The notes under the pieces are model-generated. The model was given only the letters and a program-made list of their open reading frames with translations. It was not told the origin of the DNA and did no database searches. The translations under genes and the position numbers were made by a program. Positions 17,375-27,007 of a stretch of 64,000 nucleotides of DNA are shown here, one piece after another (position 1 is the first letter of the stretch; every line of letters starts with the position of its first letter). The DNA lies in contig JAKGSH010000010.1 of NCBI GenBank assembly GCA_021568835.1, positions 3,782,001 to 3,846,000 of the forward strand, given 5' to 3'. This DNA is from Streptomyces sp. Tue 6430 (lineage in GTDB: Bacteria > Actinomycetota > Actinomycetes > Streptomycetales > Streptomycetaceae).

Positions 17375-18032
17375 TCAGGAGTTGAGATAGGTGAGGACCG
17401 CCAGAACGCGTCGGTGATCCCCGTCGCTCGGGGACAGCCCGAGCTTCAGGAAGATGTTGCTGACGTGCTTCTCCACCGCGCCGTCGCTCACCACCAGCTG
17501 CCGGGCGATCGCCGAGTTCGTCCGCCCCTCGGCCATCAGGCCCAGCACCTCCCGCTCCCGCGGGGTCAGCCCGGCCAGGACGTCCTGCTTGCGGCTGCGC
17601 CCGAGCAGCTGCGCGACCACCTCGGGGTCCAGGGCCGTGCCCCCTCGGCCACCCGCACCACCGCGTCCACGAACTCCCGCACCTCGGCCACCCGGTCCTT
17701 GAGCAGGTAACCCACCCCGCGGCTGGAACCGGCCAGCAGTTCGGTGGCGTACCGCTCCTCCACGTACTGCGACAGCACCAGCACCCCGAGCCCCGGATAC
17801 GACTTGCGCAGCAGCACGGCGGCCCGCACCCCTCGTCGGTGTGCGTCGGCGGCATCCGCACGTCGGCCACGACCACGTCGGGCAACGCCCCCTCCGCGTC
17901 CAGCTCGGTGACCGTCTTCACCAGCGCCTCGGCATCCCCGACCCCGGCGACCACGTCATGCCCCCGGTCCGTCAGCAACCGCGTCAGCCCCTCCCGCAGC
18001 AGCACCGAATCCTCGGCGATGACCACCCGCAC
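17375..18032 (-). CDS. NarL/LuxR-family response regulator, two apparent 1-base losses
   Basis: A DNA-binding response regulator of about 219 residues when joined. The receiver part starts VRVVIAEDSVLLREG (acidic ED, phospho-Asp in VVVADVRMPPTHTDEG), the switch Lys is in GVGYLLKDRV, and the LuxR-type helix-turn-helix is LTPREREVLGLMAEGRTNSAIARQLVVSDGAVEKHVSNIFLKL. Three frames are used. One extra G at the GGGG of 17829-17832 and one at the GGGGG of 17640-17644 restores one continuous protein. GTG 18032 has GGAGG 5 bases upstream. Partner of the two sensor kinases that follow upstream. Confidence 0.82.
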
Positions 18033-18664
18033 CCTGACCTCCACGCTCTCCGGCCCCCCAGCCAAGCCCGTCCGTCCACGGAACAGCCCCAGCATCCCAG
18101 CAAACACCCCGCGCCGGGGCAGTCCGGCGACGACGAAGGGAAATCTTCGACGGGAGACGACCCCGGCCCGGCCGGGATTCCCGGCTGGAGCCCTGGCCGG
18201 AGCCCCTGGCCGAAGTCCCCGGCCGGAGCCCGAAGCCGACCGCGAACAGCCGTACGCGCGCCGCCCCCGACCAAGCCGGGCGGCACCCCTGCGCGGGGCT
18301 CGGGTGGGCCCGGGTGGGCCCGTAGGGGGCGCTGCGACGGGGCCCCGCGCGGGGCCGCAGGAACCCGGAGTCCCGCCCGGGTCCCGCACGGGGCGCGGGG
18401 CCGGGCCGCGCCGGGATCCCGCACGGGGCGCAGAGCCGGACCGTGCCGGAATCCCGCCGGCTGCGGGGCGAGTACCTGGCGGGGCGCGGAGCCGGAGTCC
18501 CGTCGGGCTCCTGTGCGGGTGCGAGGGCCGAGTTCCGTGTCGGCGTTCAGGAGCGGGTGCTCCGCCGGGGGGTCAGGGACGGAGCCTCTGGCGGGGCGGA
18601 AGGGGCGGAAGGGGCGGAGCCCCTGGGGACGGGAGGGACAGGGGCGGCGGGGGCGGGGAAACCC
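18033..18664. other. 632-base spacer with degenerate repeats, no gene supported
   Basis: Very G+C-rich DNA between the response regulator and the first kinase. 18185-18235 repeats GGAGCCC(T)GGCCGGAG-like units. 18355-18515 repeats imperfect units of about 40-50 bases containing TCCCGCACGGGGCGC. Frames are open on all strands, but none has family-like sequence or a ribosome site. It may contain the regulator promoter near 18045-18110. Confidence 0.5.
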
Positions 18665-20064
18665 CTACTCCCCACCCCGCCAGGGCAGCTCCGCCGTCAC
18701 CCGCGTGGGACCGCCGGCTGGGGAGTCCACCACCAGGATCCCGTCCACCGCGTCGAGCCGTCCCGCCAGCCCCGCCAGCCCCGACCCGCCGGAGACATCC
18801 GCACCGCCCACCCCGTCATCGCTCACCTGCACCAGCAACCGGTCCTCCGCCCGCCACACGTCCACGGACGCCGACCTCGCCCCGCTGTGCTTGCTGACGT
18901 TCTGCAGCAGCTCGGACACCGTGAAGTACGCGATCCCCTCGATCGCCGCGGCCGGCCGCGCCGGCAGGTCCACCTCCACCCGCACCGGCACCGTGCACCG
19001 TGAGGCCACCGACGACAGCGCCGCGTCCAACCCCCGGTCGGTCAGCACGGCCGGATGGATCCCCGCGCCAGGTCCCGCAGCTCCTGCAACGCCGTCTTCA
19101 CCTCACCGTGCGCCTCGTCCACCATCCGCGCCGCCTCCCGCGGATCCTCCCGCAGCTTCTCCTTCGCGAGGCCCAGATCCATCGCCAACGCCACCAGCCG
19201 CGCCTGCGCGCCGTCGTGCAGATCCCGCTCGATCCGCCGCAGATCCGCGGCCGCCGTGTCGACGACCACCCCCCGGTCGGACTCCAGCTCCACCACCCGC
19301 GACGCCAGCCGCGACGGCCCGAGCAGCCCGTGCACCATCACCCGGTCCACCGTCGTCAGCGCCCGCACGATCCACGGCGTGGCCAGCGTGAACAACAGCC
19401 CCACCAACGCCGTCACGGTGATCTCGAACGGGTTGTCCAGGTACACCCGGTGCCCCTCGTCGCCGTACAGCTGGAGCCCGTCCTGCCCGCCGTACAGGGG
19501 GAAGAGCCAGAACCACAGCGGATACGTCAGCGTCGCCCAGCCGTACACCCAGAACACGACCGCGACGCAGAAGGAGAACACCGCCCACGGCATGTGCAGC
19601 ACCGCGTACAGGACGTGCCGCCAGGCCGTGCCACTCCTGAGCACCGCCCCCATCCACGCCGGCGTCCCCGGGCGCCGCGGCCGCAACGGCTCCGGCTCGG
19701 CCACGTCCAGCCCGAGCAGCCCCGCGCCCGAGCCCGTTCCACCGACCCGAGGCCGCGGCACGCCGCCAGCCCCGCCGCCAGCACCGGGACCCCGAGGAAC
19801 GTCACCAGCAGACCCGCCCCCACCGACAGCATCGTGACCGCGAAGGTGAACAGCACGATGCTGACCGGCAGGCTCAGCAGCACGTAGGCGAACTCCCGCC
19901 AGGCACGCGCCTCGACCGGTGCCCGCAGCGCGGCCGGCAGCCGATGCCGCCGGCGCCCACCGGCCCCGGGCGTCCCCCGTACCGCGAGCGGTCCCGTGGT
20001 CCCCGTGGTCCCCGTGGTCCAGGTAGTTCCCGTACTTCCCGTACTCCCCGTACTGCGTGGCCAT
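18665..20064 (-). CDS. NarX/LiaS-type sensor histidine kinase 1, frameshifted
   Basis: A membrane sensor kinase of about 467 residues when joined. The N-terminal half has several hydrophobic segments (EFAYVLLSLPVSIVLFTFAVTML, AVLHMPWAVFSFCVAVVF) of the actinobacterial putative-sensor type. The HisKA_3 box DLHDGAQARLVALAMDLGLAKEKL holds the phospho-His. The ATPase domain has VSELLQNVSKHSGA (N-box) and DDGVGGA (G-box), ending AELPWRGGE. Single-base losses lie at GGGG runs 19061-19064 and 19720-19723, and probably two more near 19955-19985. ATG 20064 (MATQYGEYGKYGN) is a tentative start. About as similar to kinase 2 as a tandem duplicate should be. Confidence 0.78.
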
Positions 20065-20263
20065 CGGCGTCGTCCGTTCTGCTCGTCTCGTCCGCAGGTG
20101 TCGTCCCCTGCCTCCACCCTCCTCGGCGACGGCCTTCCGGACCATGGAGGCCGTCGGCGTCCCGGGAGGGGGGTTTTCCCCACCCCGGACCCAGGGACCG
20201 GCAGGGTCGCGCGGCAGCGCCGTGCAGCGCCGCGTGGCCCCGCGGCGGGGTCGTCTACTCCGC
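20065..20263. other. Spacer between the two kinase genes
   Basis: About 200 bases. A CCGTGGTCC-type repeat at 19995-20025 lies just inside the 5' part of kinase 1. No gene or clear promoter is seen; it presumably carries the kinase 1 ribosome site and promoter. Confidence 0.35.
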
Positions 20264-21519
20264 CTACTCCGCCGGCTTCGTCTGCTCCGTCGGCTCCGTC
20301 CGGTCCCGCCAGGGCAACTCCGCCGTCACGGTCGTGGGCCCCCCGACCGGGGAGTCCACGATGAACAGCCCGTCCACGGCGCCCAGCCGGTCCGCCAGCC
20401 CCCGCATCCCCGACCCGCCGTCGATCCGCGCACCGCCCCGGCCGTCGTCGGACACCTGGATGAGCAGCCGGTCCTCCACCCGCCACACGTCCACGGACGC
20501 CGACCTCGCCCCGCTGTGCTTGCTGACGTTCTGGAGCAGCTCGGAGACGGTGAAGTAGGCGATGCCCTCGATGGCCGGCGCCGGCCGCGCCGGCAGCTCG
20601 GCCGTCACCTGCACCGGCACCGTGCACCGCGAGGCCACCGACGACAGCGCCGCGTCCAGCCCCCGGTCGGTCAGCACGGCCGGATGAATCCCCGCGCCAG
20701 GTCCCGCAGCTCCTGGAGGGCGAGCTTCACCTCGCCGTGCGCCTCCTCGACCATCACCGACGCCGCGTCCGGGTCCTCCAGCAGCTTCTCCTTGGCCAGG
20801 CCGAGCCCCATCGCCAGATTGACCAGCCGCGCCTGCGCGCCGTCGTGCAGATCCCGCTCGATCCGCCGCAGATCGGCCGCGGCGGTGTCCACCACGACCC
20901 CCCGGTCGGACTCCAGTTCGGCGATCCGCCGCTCCAGCTCGTCCGAGGGGCACAGCAGCGCCCGCACCATCGCCCGGTCCGCGAGGGTCAGCCCCCGCGC
21001 GAGGAAGGGCAGCACCGGCCACAGCACGAACAACGACACCAGCGTCACCGTGAAGGTGAGGATCCCCCACGGCAGCCGGACGAAGTCGTACAGCACCGTC
21101 CGCCAGGCCACCGGGTCCTTCAGGACCAGCCACATGCCCTGGAAGACGTTGCCCGCCCGGCGCAGCGGCAACGGGCTCGGCTCGTCGACCCGCACCGCGA
21201 GCAGCATCCGCGCCCGGCCCCGCTCGAACCGGCCCATCAGCCGCGCCCCCAGCAGACCGAGCGCGAGCAGCGGCAGCCCGACCACCGTGAGCGTCAACGT
21301 GGCGCCGGTGAACAGCACCGTCATGACGTACACGAAGCCGACGAGCGCCATGGGCAGGTTCGTCAGAAGGTGCGCGATCTCCTTCCACGTCTGCGGGTCG
21401 TAGGCGAACCGGACGCGCGGCAACGGCTCGTCGCGCCCCGCCGCATCCGGGCCGACGGCGGGCGAGACGGGCACGGTGCGCGGACGCGCGGCCGTGGGAG
21501 CGGCTTTGGATACGGTCAT
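20264..21519 (-). CDS. NarX/LiaS-type sensor histidine kinase 2, frameshifted
   Basis: About 418 residues when joined and closely related to kinase 1 (shared ELESDRGVVVDTAAADLRRIERDLHDGAQARL). The N-terminal sensor region has four hydrophobic stretches (LPMALVGFVYVMTVLFTGATLTL, GILTFTVTLVSLFVLWPVLPFL). HisKA_3, N-box (VSELLQNVSKHSGA) and G-box (DDGRGGA) are present. The frame breaks at GGGG 20690-20693, the position homologous to the kinase 1 break; one added G gives ARGIHPAVLTDRGLD. ATG 21519. It probably feeds the same response regulator; the signal is unknown. About 190 bases separate it from the divergent nuo operon. Confidence 0.82.
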
Positions 21520-21705
21520 GTGCGCCAGCGTGCCGCGTGACGCGTCCCCGCGCCATGGAGTTCGCCGCCGGGAGCCCCTGGGGAAAACCCCACCCCTCGC
21601 CCCGGCTGTGACGGCCTGCTTACTGTGTCTTTATCAGGCCCTAGACTCCCGTGCGTACAGATCGTCGAACAGGCCGAGGTCGGGTCGGGGAGCGAGGGAC
21701 GGACC

Positions 21706-22125
21706 GTGCCGCAGTCGTCGCAAGCAGCGCTGAGGGAACCGACGGTCGTCGTGGCGTCGGACTACTTCGACTCCTACGCGGTCGTCGGACTCCTCGCCGT
21801 CATCGGCATGCTCTTCGTCGCGGTCGCGTTCGGCGCGGGCCGCCTGCTGCGCCCCGTGGTCCCCACCCCAGAGAAACTCCTGACGTACGAGTGCGGCGTC
21901 GACCCCGTCGGCGAGGGCTGGGCCCACACCCAGGTCCGCTACTACGTCTACGCCTTCCTCTACGTCATCTTCGCCGTCGACTCGATCTTCCTGTTCCCCT
22001 GGGCGACGGTCTTCGCCGCCCCCGGCTACGGCGCGGCCACGCTCGTGGAAATGTTCGTCTTCCTCGGCTTCCTGGCCGTGGGCCTGCTGTACGCCTACAA
22101 GAAGGGCGTCCTGACATGGACGTGA
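21706..22125 (+). CDS. nuoA: NADH-quinone oxidoreductase subunit A, second copy
   Basis: A 139-residue membrane subunit with three hydrophobic helices. The conserved loop LLTYECGVDPVGEGWAHTQVRYYVYAFLYVIFAVDSIFLFPWA contains the family Cys in ECG and the acidic DSIFLFPW. GTG 21706 has a GAGGGAC site; the preceding in-frame residues are not family-like. First gene of a ten-gene cluster with A, B, C, H, I, J, K, L, M and N but no D, E, F or G. Confidence 0.9.
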   Translation: MPQSSQAALREPTVVVASDYFDSYAVVGLLAVIGMLFVAVAFGAGRLLRPVVPTPEKLLTYECGVDPVGEGWAHTQVRYYVYAFLYVIFAVDSIFLFPWATVFAAPGYGAATLVEMFVFLGFLAVGLLYAYKKGVLTWT

Positions 22126-22798
22126 ACCCGCCCACCCCCGAGCCGGCGGCGACTCCCGAGCCGGTGCTGCTCCCCGAGCCGGTGACGATCCCCCGACCGA
22201 GCGGAGCCGGGAGCGGGGGAGGCTCGGTGCCCTCGCCCGTCTCGCCCCGGAGCCGATGAAGGTCGTCCTGAACTGGGGCCGCCGCTACTCGCTCTGGGTC
22301 TTCAACTTCGGCCTCGCCTGCTGCGCGATCGAGTTCATCGCCGCGTCCATGGCCCGCCACGACTTCATCCGCCTGGGCGTCATCCCCTTCGCGCCGGGCC
22401 CGCGCCAGGCCGACCTGATGGTCGTCTCCGGCACGGTCACGGACAAGATGGCCCCGGCCGTCAAGCGCCTCTACGAGCAGATGCCCGAGCCGAAGTACGT
22501 CATCTCCTTCGGCGCGTGCAGCAACTGCGGCGGCCCGTACTGGGACTCGTACTCCGTCACCAAGGGCGTCGACCAGATCATCCCCGTCGACGTGTACGTC
22601 CCCGGCTGCCCGCCGCGCCCCGAGGCGCTGCTCCAGGGCATCCTCAAGCTCCAGGAGAAGATCGCCCGCGAGTCGCTGGGGGAGCGCTACGCCGCCGTCG
22701 CCGACCGTCCCTCGACGGCGGCCCTCCAGAGCGGGCTCGTCCGGCCGCCGGCCGCGGACGGAGACGCGAACGGAGATGCGGAGGGGGACGCCCGATGA
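22116..22798 (+). CDS. nuoB: NADH-quinone oxidoreductase subunit B, second copy; break at 22215-22219
   Basis: The N2-cluster subunit at the quinone site. Cluster ligands are visible in FGLACCAIEF, FGACSNCGG and VPGCPPRPE. The conserved core begins at ATG 22256 (MKVVLNWGRRYSLWV), but ATG 22116 overlapping nuoA opens a Pro-rich leader (MDVNPPTPEPAATPEP) that rejoins the core as RLGALARLAPEP if one G is added to the G5 run at 22215-22219. I therefore give 22116 as start; 22256 is the conservative alternative. The C-terminus has a short DGDANGDAEGDA acidic tail. It overlaps nuoC by ATGA. Confidence 0.85.
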
Positions 22799-24314
22799 CC
22801 ACCGTCGGCTGGCTGCCCGCCCCCGTCGGGGAACTCTTCGGCCCGGACGCCACCGCCGAGGAGTCGTACGAGGTCCTGACCGTCGACGTACCGCCGCAGT
22901 CCTGGACCGCGGCACTGCTGGCGGCCCGCGACCGGCTGTCCTGCACCTACTTCGACTGGCTCAGCGCGGTCGACGAACCGGGCACCGGCTTCCGCGTCTC
23001 GGCCCACGTCGTCGCCCTGGCGCCGGTCCGCCGGCTGCTGCTGCGCACGACGGTCCCGCACGAGGCCCCGAGGCTCGCCTCCGCCGTGGACGTCTACGCG
23101 GGTGCGGCCTGGCACGAGCGCGAGACCCACGAGATGTTCGGCGTCGTCTTCGACGACCATCCGGCCCTGGACCACCTCCTCCTCCCCGAGAACTTCGAGG
23201 GCCACCCCCTCCGCAAGGACTTCGTCCTCGCTGCCCGCGTCGCCAAGGCCTGGCCCGGCGCGAAGGAACCCGGCGAGTCCGAGCACGGCGGCCCCAAGCG
23301 CCGTCAGATGCTCCCCCCGGGAGTCCCCGACCCCAACGAATGGGGCCCTTTGAAGGGGCAGCTCCCCCCGGCCCCGACCCGCCCCGCCCGAGCCCCCCGT
23401 ACGGCTCCCGGCGACCGCCCTGCCCGCCCGGCAGGCGACCGCCCGGTCCGGCGAGCGCGAACGGCCTCCGAGGGCTCCGCCAGCCAGACGGCCGGCCGGC
23501 CGGAGAACCAGCCGGAGAACCAGCCGACGGGCCGGGAAGCGGGCCGAGCGGCGGGCGAAACGGCGAGCCCGGCGGCAGACCGCCCCACCGCGGCGGCCAC
23601 GGAGGTGCCTCCCACTGCTTCCGCGGAGGCACCGCCCGCGGCTTCCGCGGAGGCACCGCCCGCCGCACCCGCACGCCCCGCACGCCCCGCACGACGAGCG
23701 CGGACGGCCGCCGAGGGCTCGGTGAGCCAGTCGTCCGACCAGACCTCGCCCCAGCCCCAGCCCACCGCCGGACCGCGGACCCCGTCGGCGGCCGGAACCG
23801 AGGGCACCTCGGCTCCGGCCACTCCCCGGAGCGCCTCCGGCGCCGGCCCCCGCCGTGCCCGAAGCGCGAGCGGGGGTCAGCCTCCCAACGGGCAGAGGAC
23901 GTGTCTCCGGGGGAGACGTTTCCGGGCGAAGAGCCCGTGTCTCCGGAGGCACGGGAGGCACCGGAGCCCCCGGCGGTTCCGCGCGACGCGGCGTCGTCCG
24001 CCTCGCCGGCCGCGTCCGAGGGGCCCGCCGGCCATCGGTCGGCCACCGATGGCGGGGCGTCCCGCCGCGCACAGGCCCCCCGCAGCGCCGACGCCCCTTG
24101 GCACCACGCCCGCCCGGCGTTCGACGATCCGCAACGGGACCCGAGACACCCCGAGCCCGACCCGGATCACCCGGACGCCGCGCCCGCCCCAGCTCCCGGG
24201 AACGACCGCCCCGAGACCGACCAGCCCGACAACGACACACCCGACAACGACACCCCGGACAACGACACCCCGGACAACGACACCCCCGCGAACCCCCAGG
24301 GAGGCCCGCAGTGA
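22795..24314 (+). CDS. nuoC: NADH-quinone oxidoreductase subunit C, second copy, with long C-terminal extension
   Basis: Residues 1-190 are a NuoC 30-kDa subunit (TYFDWLSAVDEP, AAWHERETHEMFGVVFDDHP, LPENFEGHPLRKDFVLAARV). NuoD does not follow. Instead comes a disordered extension of about 310 residues rich in Pro, Ala, Thr and charge, with RRAR(T/S)A-x-GS-x-SQ three times and four PDNDT units (24225-24284). The frame breaks at the G5 run 23872-23876; adding one G restores RRARSASGGSASQRAED and leads to the stop at 24314, which overlaps nuoH by GTGA. Without the repair the frame runs on unread through nuoH into nuoI, which is not biologically sensible. Confidence 0.82.
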
Positions 24315-25279
24315 ACGACGCTCTCGACGTCGCCCTGCGGCTCCTGATCGTCTTCGTCGTCTTCCTCACCTTCCCCCTGATCGTCGGTCAGGCCGAGCAC
24401 AAGGTGATGGCCCACATGCAGGGCCGCCTCGGCCCGATGTACGCCGGCGGCTTCCACGGCTGGGCCCAGCTCATCGCGGACGGTGTGAAGTTCGCGCAGA
24501 AGGAGGACATCGTCCCCGCGGGCGCGGACCGCCGTATCTTCCAGCTGGCCCCCGCCGTGGCCCTGCTCCCGTACCTCCTGGTCCTCCTCGCCATCCCCGT
24601 CGGCCCCGGCGAGGGCGCCGTCGGCGAGGCCGTCGACGCCGGCGTCTTCTTCGTCCTGGCCGTCATGGGCATCGGCGTCCTCGGCTCGCTCATGGCCGGC
24701 TGGGCCAGCGCCAACAAGTTCTCTCTCCTCGGCGGCCTGCGCACCGCCGCCCAGCTCCTCGCCTACGAACTTCCGATGCTGCTCACCGCCGCCTCCGTCG
24801 CCATGGCGGCAGGCACGGTGTCCCTCCCCGGAATCGTCGACGCCTTCGAGTGGTGGTGGCTGCCCTGGCAGATCGTCGGCGCGATCGTCTTCTTCGTCGC
24901 CGGCCTCGCCGAACTCCAGCGCCCCCCGTTCGACATGCCCGTCGCCGACTCGGAGATCATCTTCGGCGCCTACACCGAGTACACCGGCCTCCGCTTCGCC
25001 CTGTTCCTCCTCGCCGAGTACGCCGGAATCGTCGTCCTGTGCGGTCTGACCACCGTCCTCTTCCTGGGCGGCTGGCACGGCCCCTGGGGCGCCGACGGCC
25101 TGGGCTGGGTCTGGACCCTGCTGAAGTCCGCCGTCCTCGCCTTCGTCGTGATCTGGCTGCGCGTCACCTATCCCCGCCTGCGCGAGGACCAGCTCCAGAA
25201 ACTGTCCTGGACCCTCCTCGTCCCCCTCTCCCTCGCCCAGATCGCCCTCACCGGCGTCGTCAAGGTGGTGATCTCCTGA
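24311..25279 (+). CDS. nuoH: NADH-quinone oxidoreductase subunit H, second copy
   Basis: A 322-residue membrane subunit that joins the quinone site to the proton pumps. Eight hydrophobic helices are visible. Typical motifs: QAEHKVMAHMQGRLGPMYAG, GWAQLIADGVKFAQKEDIVPAGADR, LRTAAQLLAYELP and AELQRPPFDMPVADSEIIFGAYTEYTG, the last carrying the acidic loop to the quinone chamber. GTG 24311 overlaps the nuoC stop. Complete and uninterrupted. Confidence 0.93.
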   Translation: MNDALDVALRLLIVFVVFLTFPLIVGQAEHKVMAHMQGRLGPMYAGGFHGWAQLIADGVKFAQKEDIVPAGADRRIFQLAPAVALLPYLLVLLAIPVGPGEGAVGEAVDAGVFFVLAVMGIGVLGSLMAGWASANKFSLLGGLRTAAQLLAYELPMLLTAASVAMAAGTVSLPGIVDAFEWWWLPWQIVGAIVFFVAGLAELQRPPFDMPVADSEIIFGAYTEYTGLRFALFLLAEYAGIVVLCGLTTVLFLGGWHGPWGADGLGWVWTLLKSAVLAFVVIWLRVTYPRLREDQLQKLSWTLLVPLSLAQIALTGVVKVVIS

Positions 25280-25974
25280 TGTCCCGCCCGTCACCCGACC
25301 ACCGCCACCCGACGACGCCCGCCGCGCGGCCCCGTCTGTCGATCCCCGGCTCCGGCCTCGCCAAGGGCCTGGCCGTCACCCTCCGCACGATGACGCGGAA
25401 GACCGTCACCGAGCAGTACCCGGACACCCAGCCCGACCTCCCGCCCCGCACCCGCGGTGTGATCGGCCTGTTCGAGGAGAACTGCACGGTCTGCATGCTG
25501 TGCGCCCGCGAGTGCCCGGACTGGTGCATCTACATCGACTCCCACAAGGAGACGGTCCCGGCGGCGACGCCCGGCGGCCGCGAACGCAGCCGCAACGTCC
25601 TCGATCGCTTCGCCATCGACTTCTCCCTGTGCATGTACTGCGGCATCTGCATCGAGGTCTGTCCTTTCGACGCGCTTTTCTGGTCCCCGGAGTTCGAGTA
25701 CGCCGAGACCGACATCCGCGAACTCACCCACGAACGGGACAAGCTCCGCGAGTGGATGTGGACCGTGCCGGCCCCGCCCGCCCTCGACCCCGGTGCGGAG
25801 GAACCGAAGGAGATCGCCGCCGCCCGCAAGACGGCCGAGAAGCTGGCTGCCGCTCGGACCACCCCGGAGACGGGGACCGCCCCTGCGCCACCGACCACCC
25901 CGGCGACGCGGGACACCCGGGCAGGCCGGGCCACTCCGCCCGGACCGGACAACCCTCAGGGAGGCGAGGCGTGA
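25279..25974 (+). CDS. nuoI: NADH-quinone oxidoreductase subunit I, second copy
   Basis: A 231-residue 2x[4Fe-4S] ferredoxin-type subunit. Both clusters are complete: CTVCMLCARECP and CMYCGICIEVCP. It passes electrons to NuoB; in ferredoxin- or F420H2-linked complexes lacking E, F and G it is the likely entry point. The last 55 residues are Ala/Thr/Pro-rich, like the tails of NuoC and NuoB here. TGATG overlap with nuoH. Confidence 0.93.
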   Translation: MSRPSPDHRHPTTPAARPRLSIPGSGLAKGLAVTLRTMTRKTVTEQYPDTQPDLPPRTRGVIGLFEENCTVCMLCARECPDWCIYIDSHKETVPAATPGGRERSRNVLDRFAIDFSLCMYCGICIEVCPFDALFWSPEFEYAETDIRELTHERDKLREWMWTVPAPPALDPGAEEPKEIAAARKTAEKLAAARTTPETGTAPAPPTTPATRDTRAGRATPPGPDNPQGGEA

Positions 25975-26609
25975 CCCTCGCTCAGGCACCCCACGGCTTC
26001 CTCTCCCCGACCGGCGTGGAGATCGCCTTCGTCCTCGTCGGCCTGGTGACCTTCGGCGCCGCCCTCGTCACCGTCACCACCAAGCAACTGGTGCACGCCG
26101 CCCTCTGGCTGGTCGTGGCCCTCGGCGGCCTCGCCGTCGAATACCTCCTGCTCACCGCGGAGTTCATCGCCTGGGTGCAGGTGCTGATCTACGTGGGCTC
26201 CGTCGTCGTCCTCCTCCTCTTCGGTCTGATGCTCACCAGAGCGCCCATCGGCCGCTCCCCGGACGCGGACTCCGGCAACCGCTGGGCCGCCCTCACGGTC
26301 GCCGTCGCCGCCGCGGCCGCCCTCGTCTGGGTCGTCGTCGACGCCTTCCGCGCCACCTGGATCGACCTCGACGGCCCGGCCGCCGGCTCCACCGAGGTCA
26401 CCGGCGCCAGCCTCTTCCAGAACTGGGTCCTCCCCTTCGAGGCCCTCTCCGTCCTCCTCCTCGCAGCCCTGGTCGGCGCGATCGTCCTGTCCCGCAAGGC
26501 GAAGGCGGAGTCGAGCTCTCCCCCTGTGAACTCCCGGGTCACCGGCAAGAGTTCCCCGTCCGTCCCGGATGCCCGGAAAAATCCGGCCGAGCAGGAAGGC
26601 GCCTGCTGA
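25971..26609 (+). CDS. nuoJ: NADH-quinone oxidoreductase subunit J, second copy
   Basis: A 212-residue membrane subunit with five hydrophobic segments. The third contains the conserved pattern EFIAWVQVLIYVGSVVVLLLFGLML, which forms the pi-bulge helix of complex I. GTG 25971 overlaps nuoI by GTGA. The C-terminal 40 residues are a polar tail. Confidence 0.9.
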   Translation: MTLAQAPHGFLSPTGVEIAFVLVGLVTFGAALVTVTTKQLVHAALWLVVALGGLAVEYLLLTAEFIAWVQVLIYVGSVVVLLLFGLMLTRAPIGRSPDADSGNRWAALTVAVAAAAALVWVVVDAFRATWIDLDGPAAGSTEVTGASLFQNWVLPFEALSVLLLAALVGAIVLSRKAKAESSSPPVNSRVTGKSSPSVPDARKNPAEQEGAC

Positions 26610-27007
26610 TGCACCTCGCCTATCCCGCCGTCCTCTCCGCCCTCCTCTTCTGCACCGGCCTGTACGGCGTCCTCGCCCGCCGCAACGCGATCCTGGTCCT
26701 GATGTCGGTCGAGCTGATGCTCAACGCCGTCAACCTGAACCTCGTCGCCTTCGACGTCTGGCTCAGCCGGACCGCAGAGGAGACCCTGCACTCCGGTCAG
26801 GCCCTGACCCTGTTCACCATCGCCATCGCCGCCGCCGAGATCGGCATCGGCCTGGCGATCGTCCTCGCCGTCCACCGCAACCGCGGCACCGCGGACATCG
26901 ACAAGCTCCGCGACACCGCCGAGGGTCACGAGAGCGCCGAGGGCGACGGGCCCGCCGACGCCGACGGCACCGCCCCCACGGCCGAGAAGGCTGAGGCCAC
27001 CGCGTGA
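26609..27007 (+). CDS. nuoK: NADH-quinone oxidoreductase subunit K, second copy
   Basis: A 132-residue subunit with three membrane helices. The conserved pump glutamates are in MSVELMLNAVNLNLVAF and IAAAEIGIGLAIVLAV. The last 35 residues are an acidic tail (EGHESAEGDGPADADG) beyond the usual length of about 100. Overlaps at both ends (TGATG, GTGA) indicate tight translational coupling. Confidence 0.92.
   Translation: MHLAYPAVLSALLFCTGLYGVLARRNAILVLMSVELMLNAVNLNLVAFDVWLSRTAEETLHSGQALTLFTIAIAAAEIGIGLAIVLAVHRNRGTADIDKLRDTAEGHESAEGDGPADADGTAPTAEKAEATA

Noticed and set aside
17841..19391. Long plus-strand open frames opposite the response regulator and kinase 1
   Set aside because: Arg/Pro/Ser-rich antisense shadows with no ribosome site or family; the minus strand carries clear kinase motifs.
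17375..21519. Calling the response regulator and both kinases pseudogenes
   Set aside because: Every break is one base in a G run and all catalytic motifs remain; the same pattern occurs in the nuo genes and across the window, so assembly error is simpler.
22516..25974. A single 1,152-codon open frame covering nuoC, nuoH and part of nuoI
   Set aside because: Only its first and last parts are family-like. The middle is an Arg/Pro-rich shadow of nuoH in another frame. One missing G at 23872-23876 explains it.
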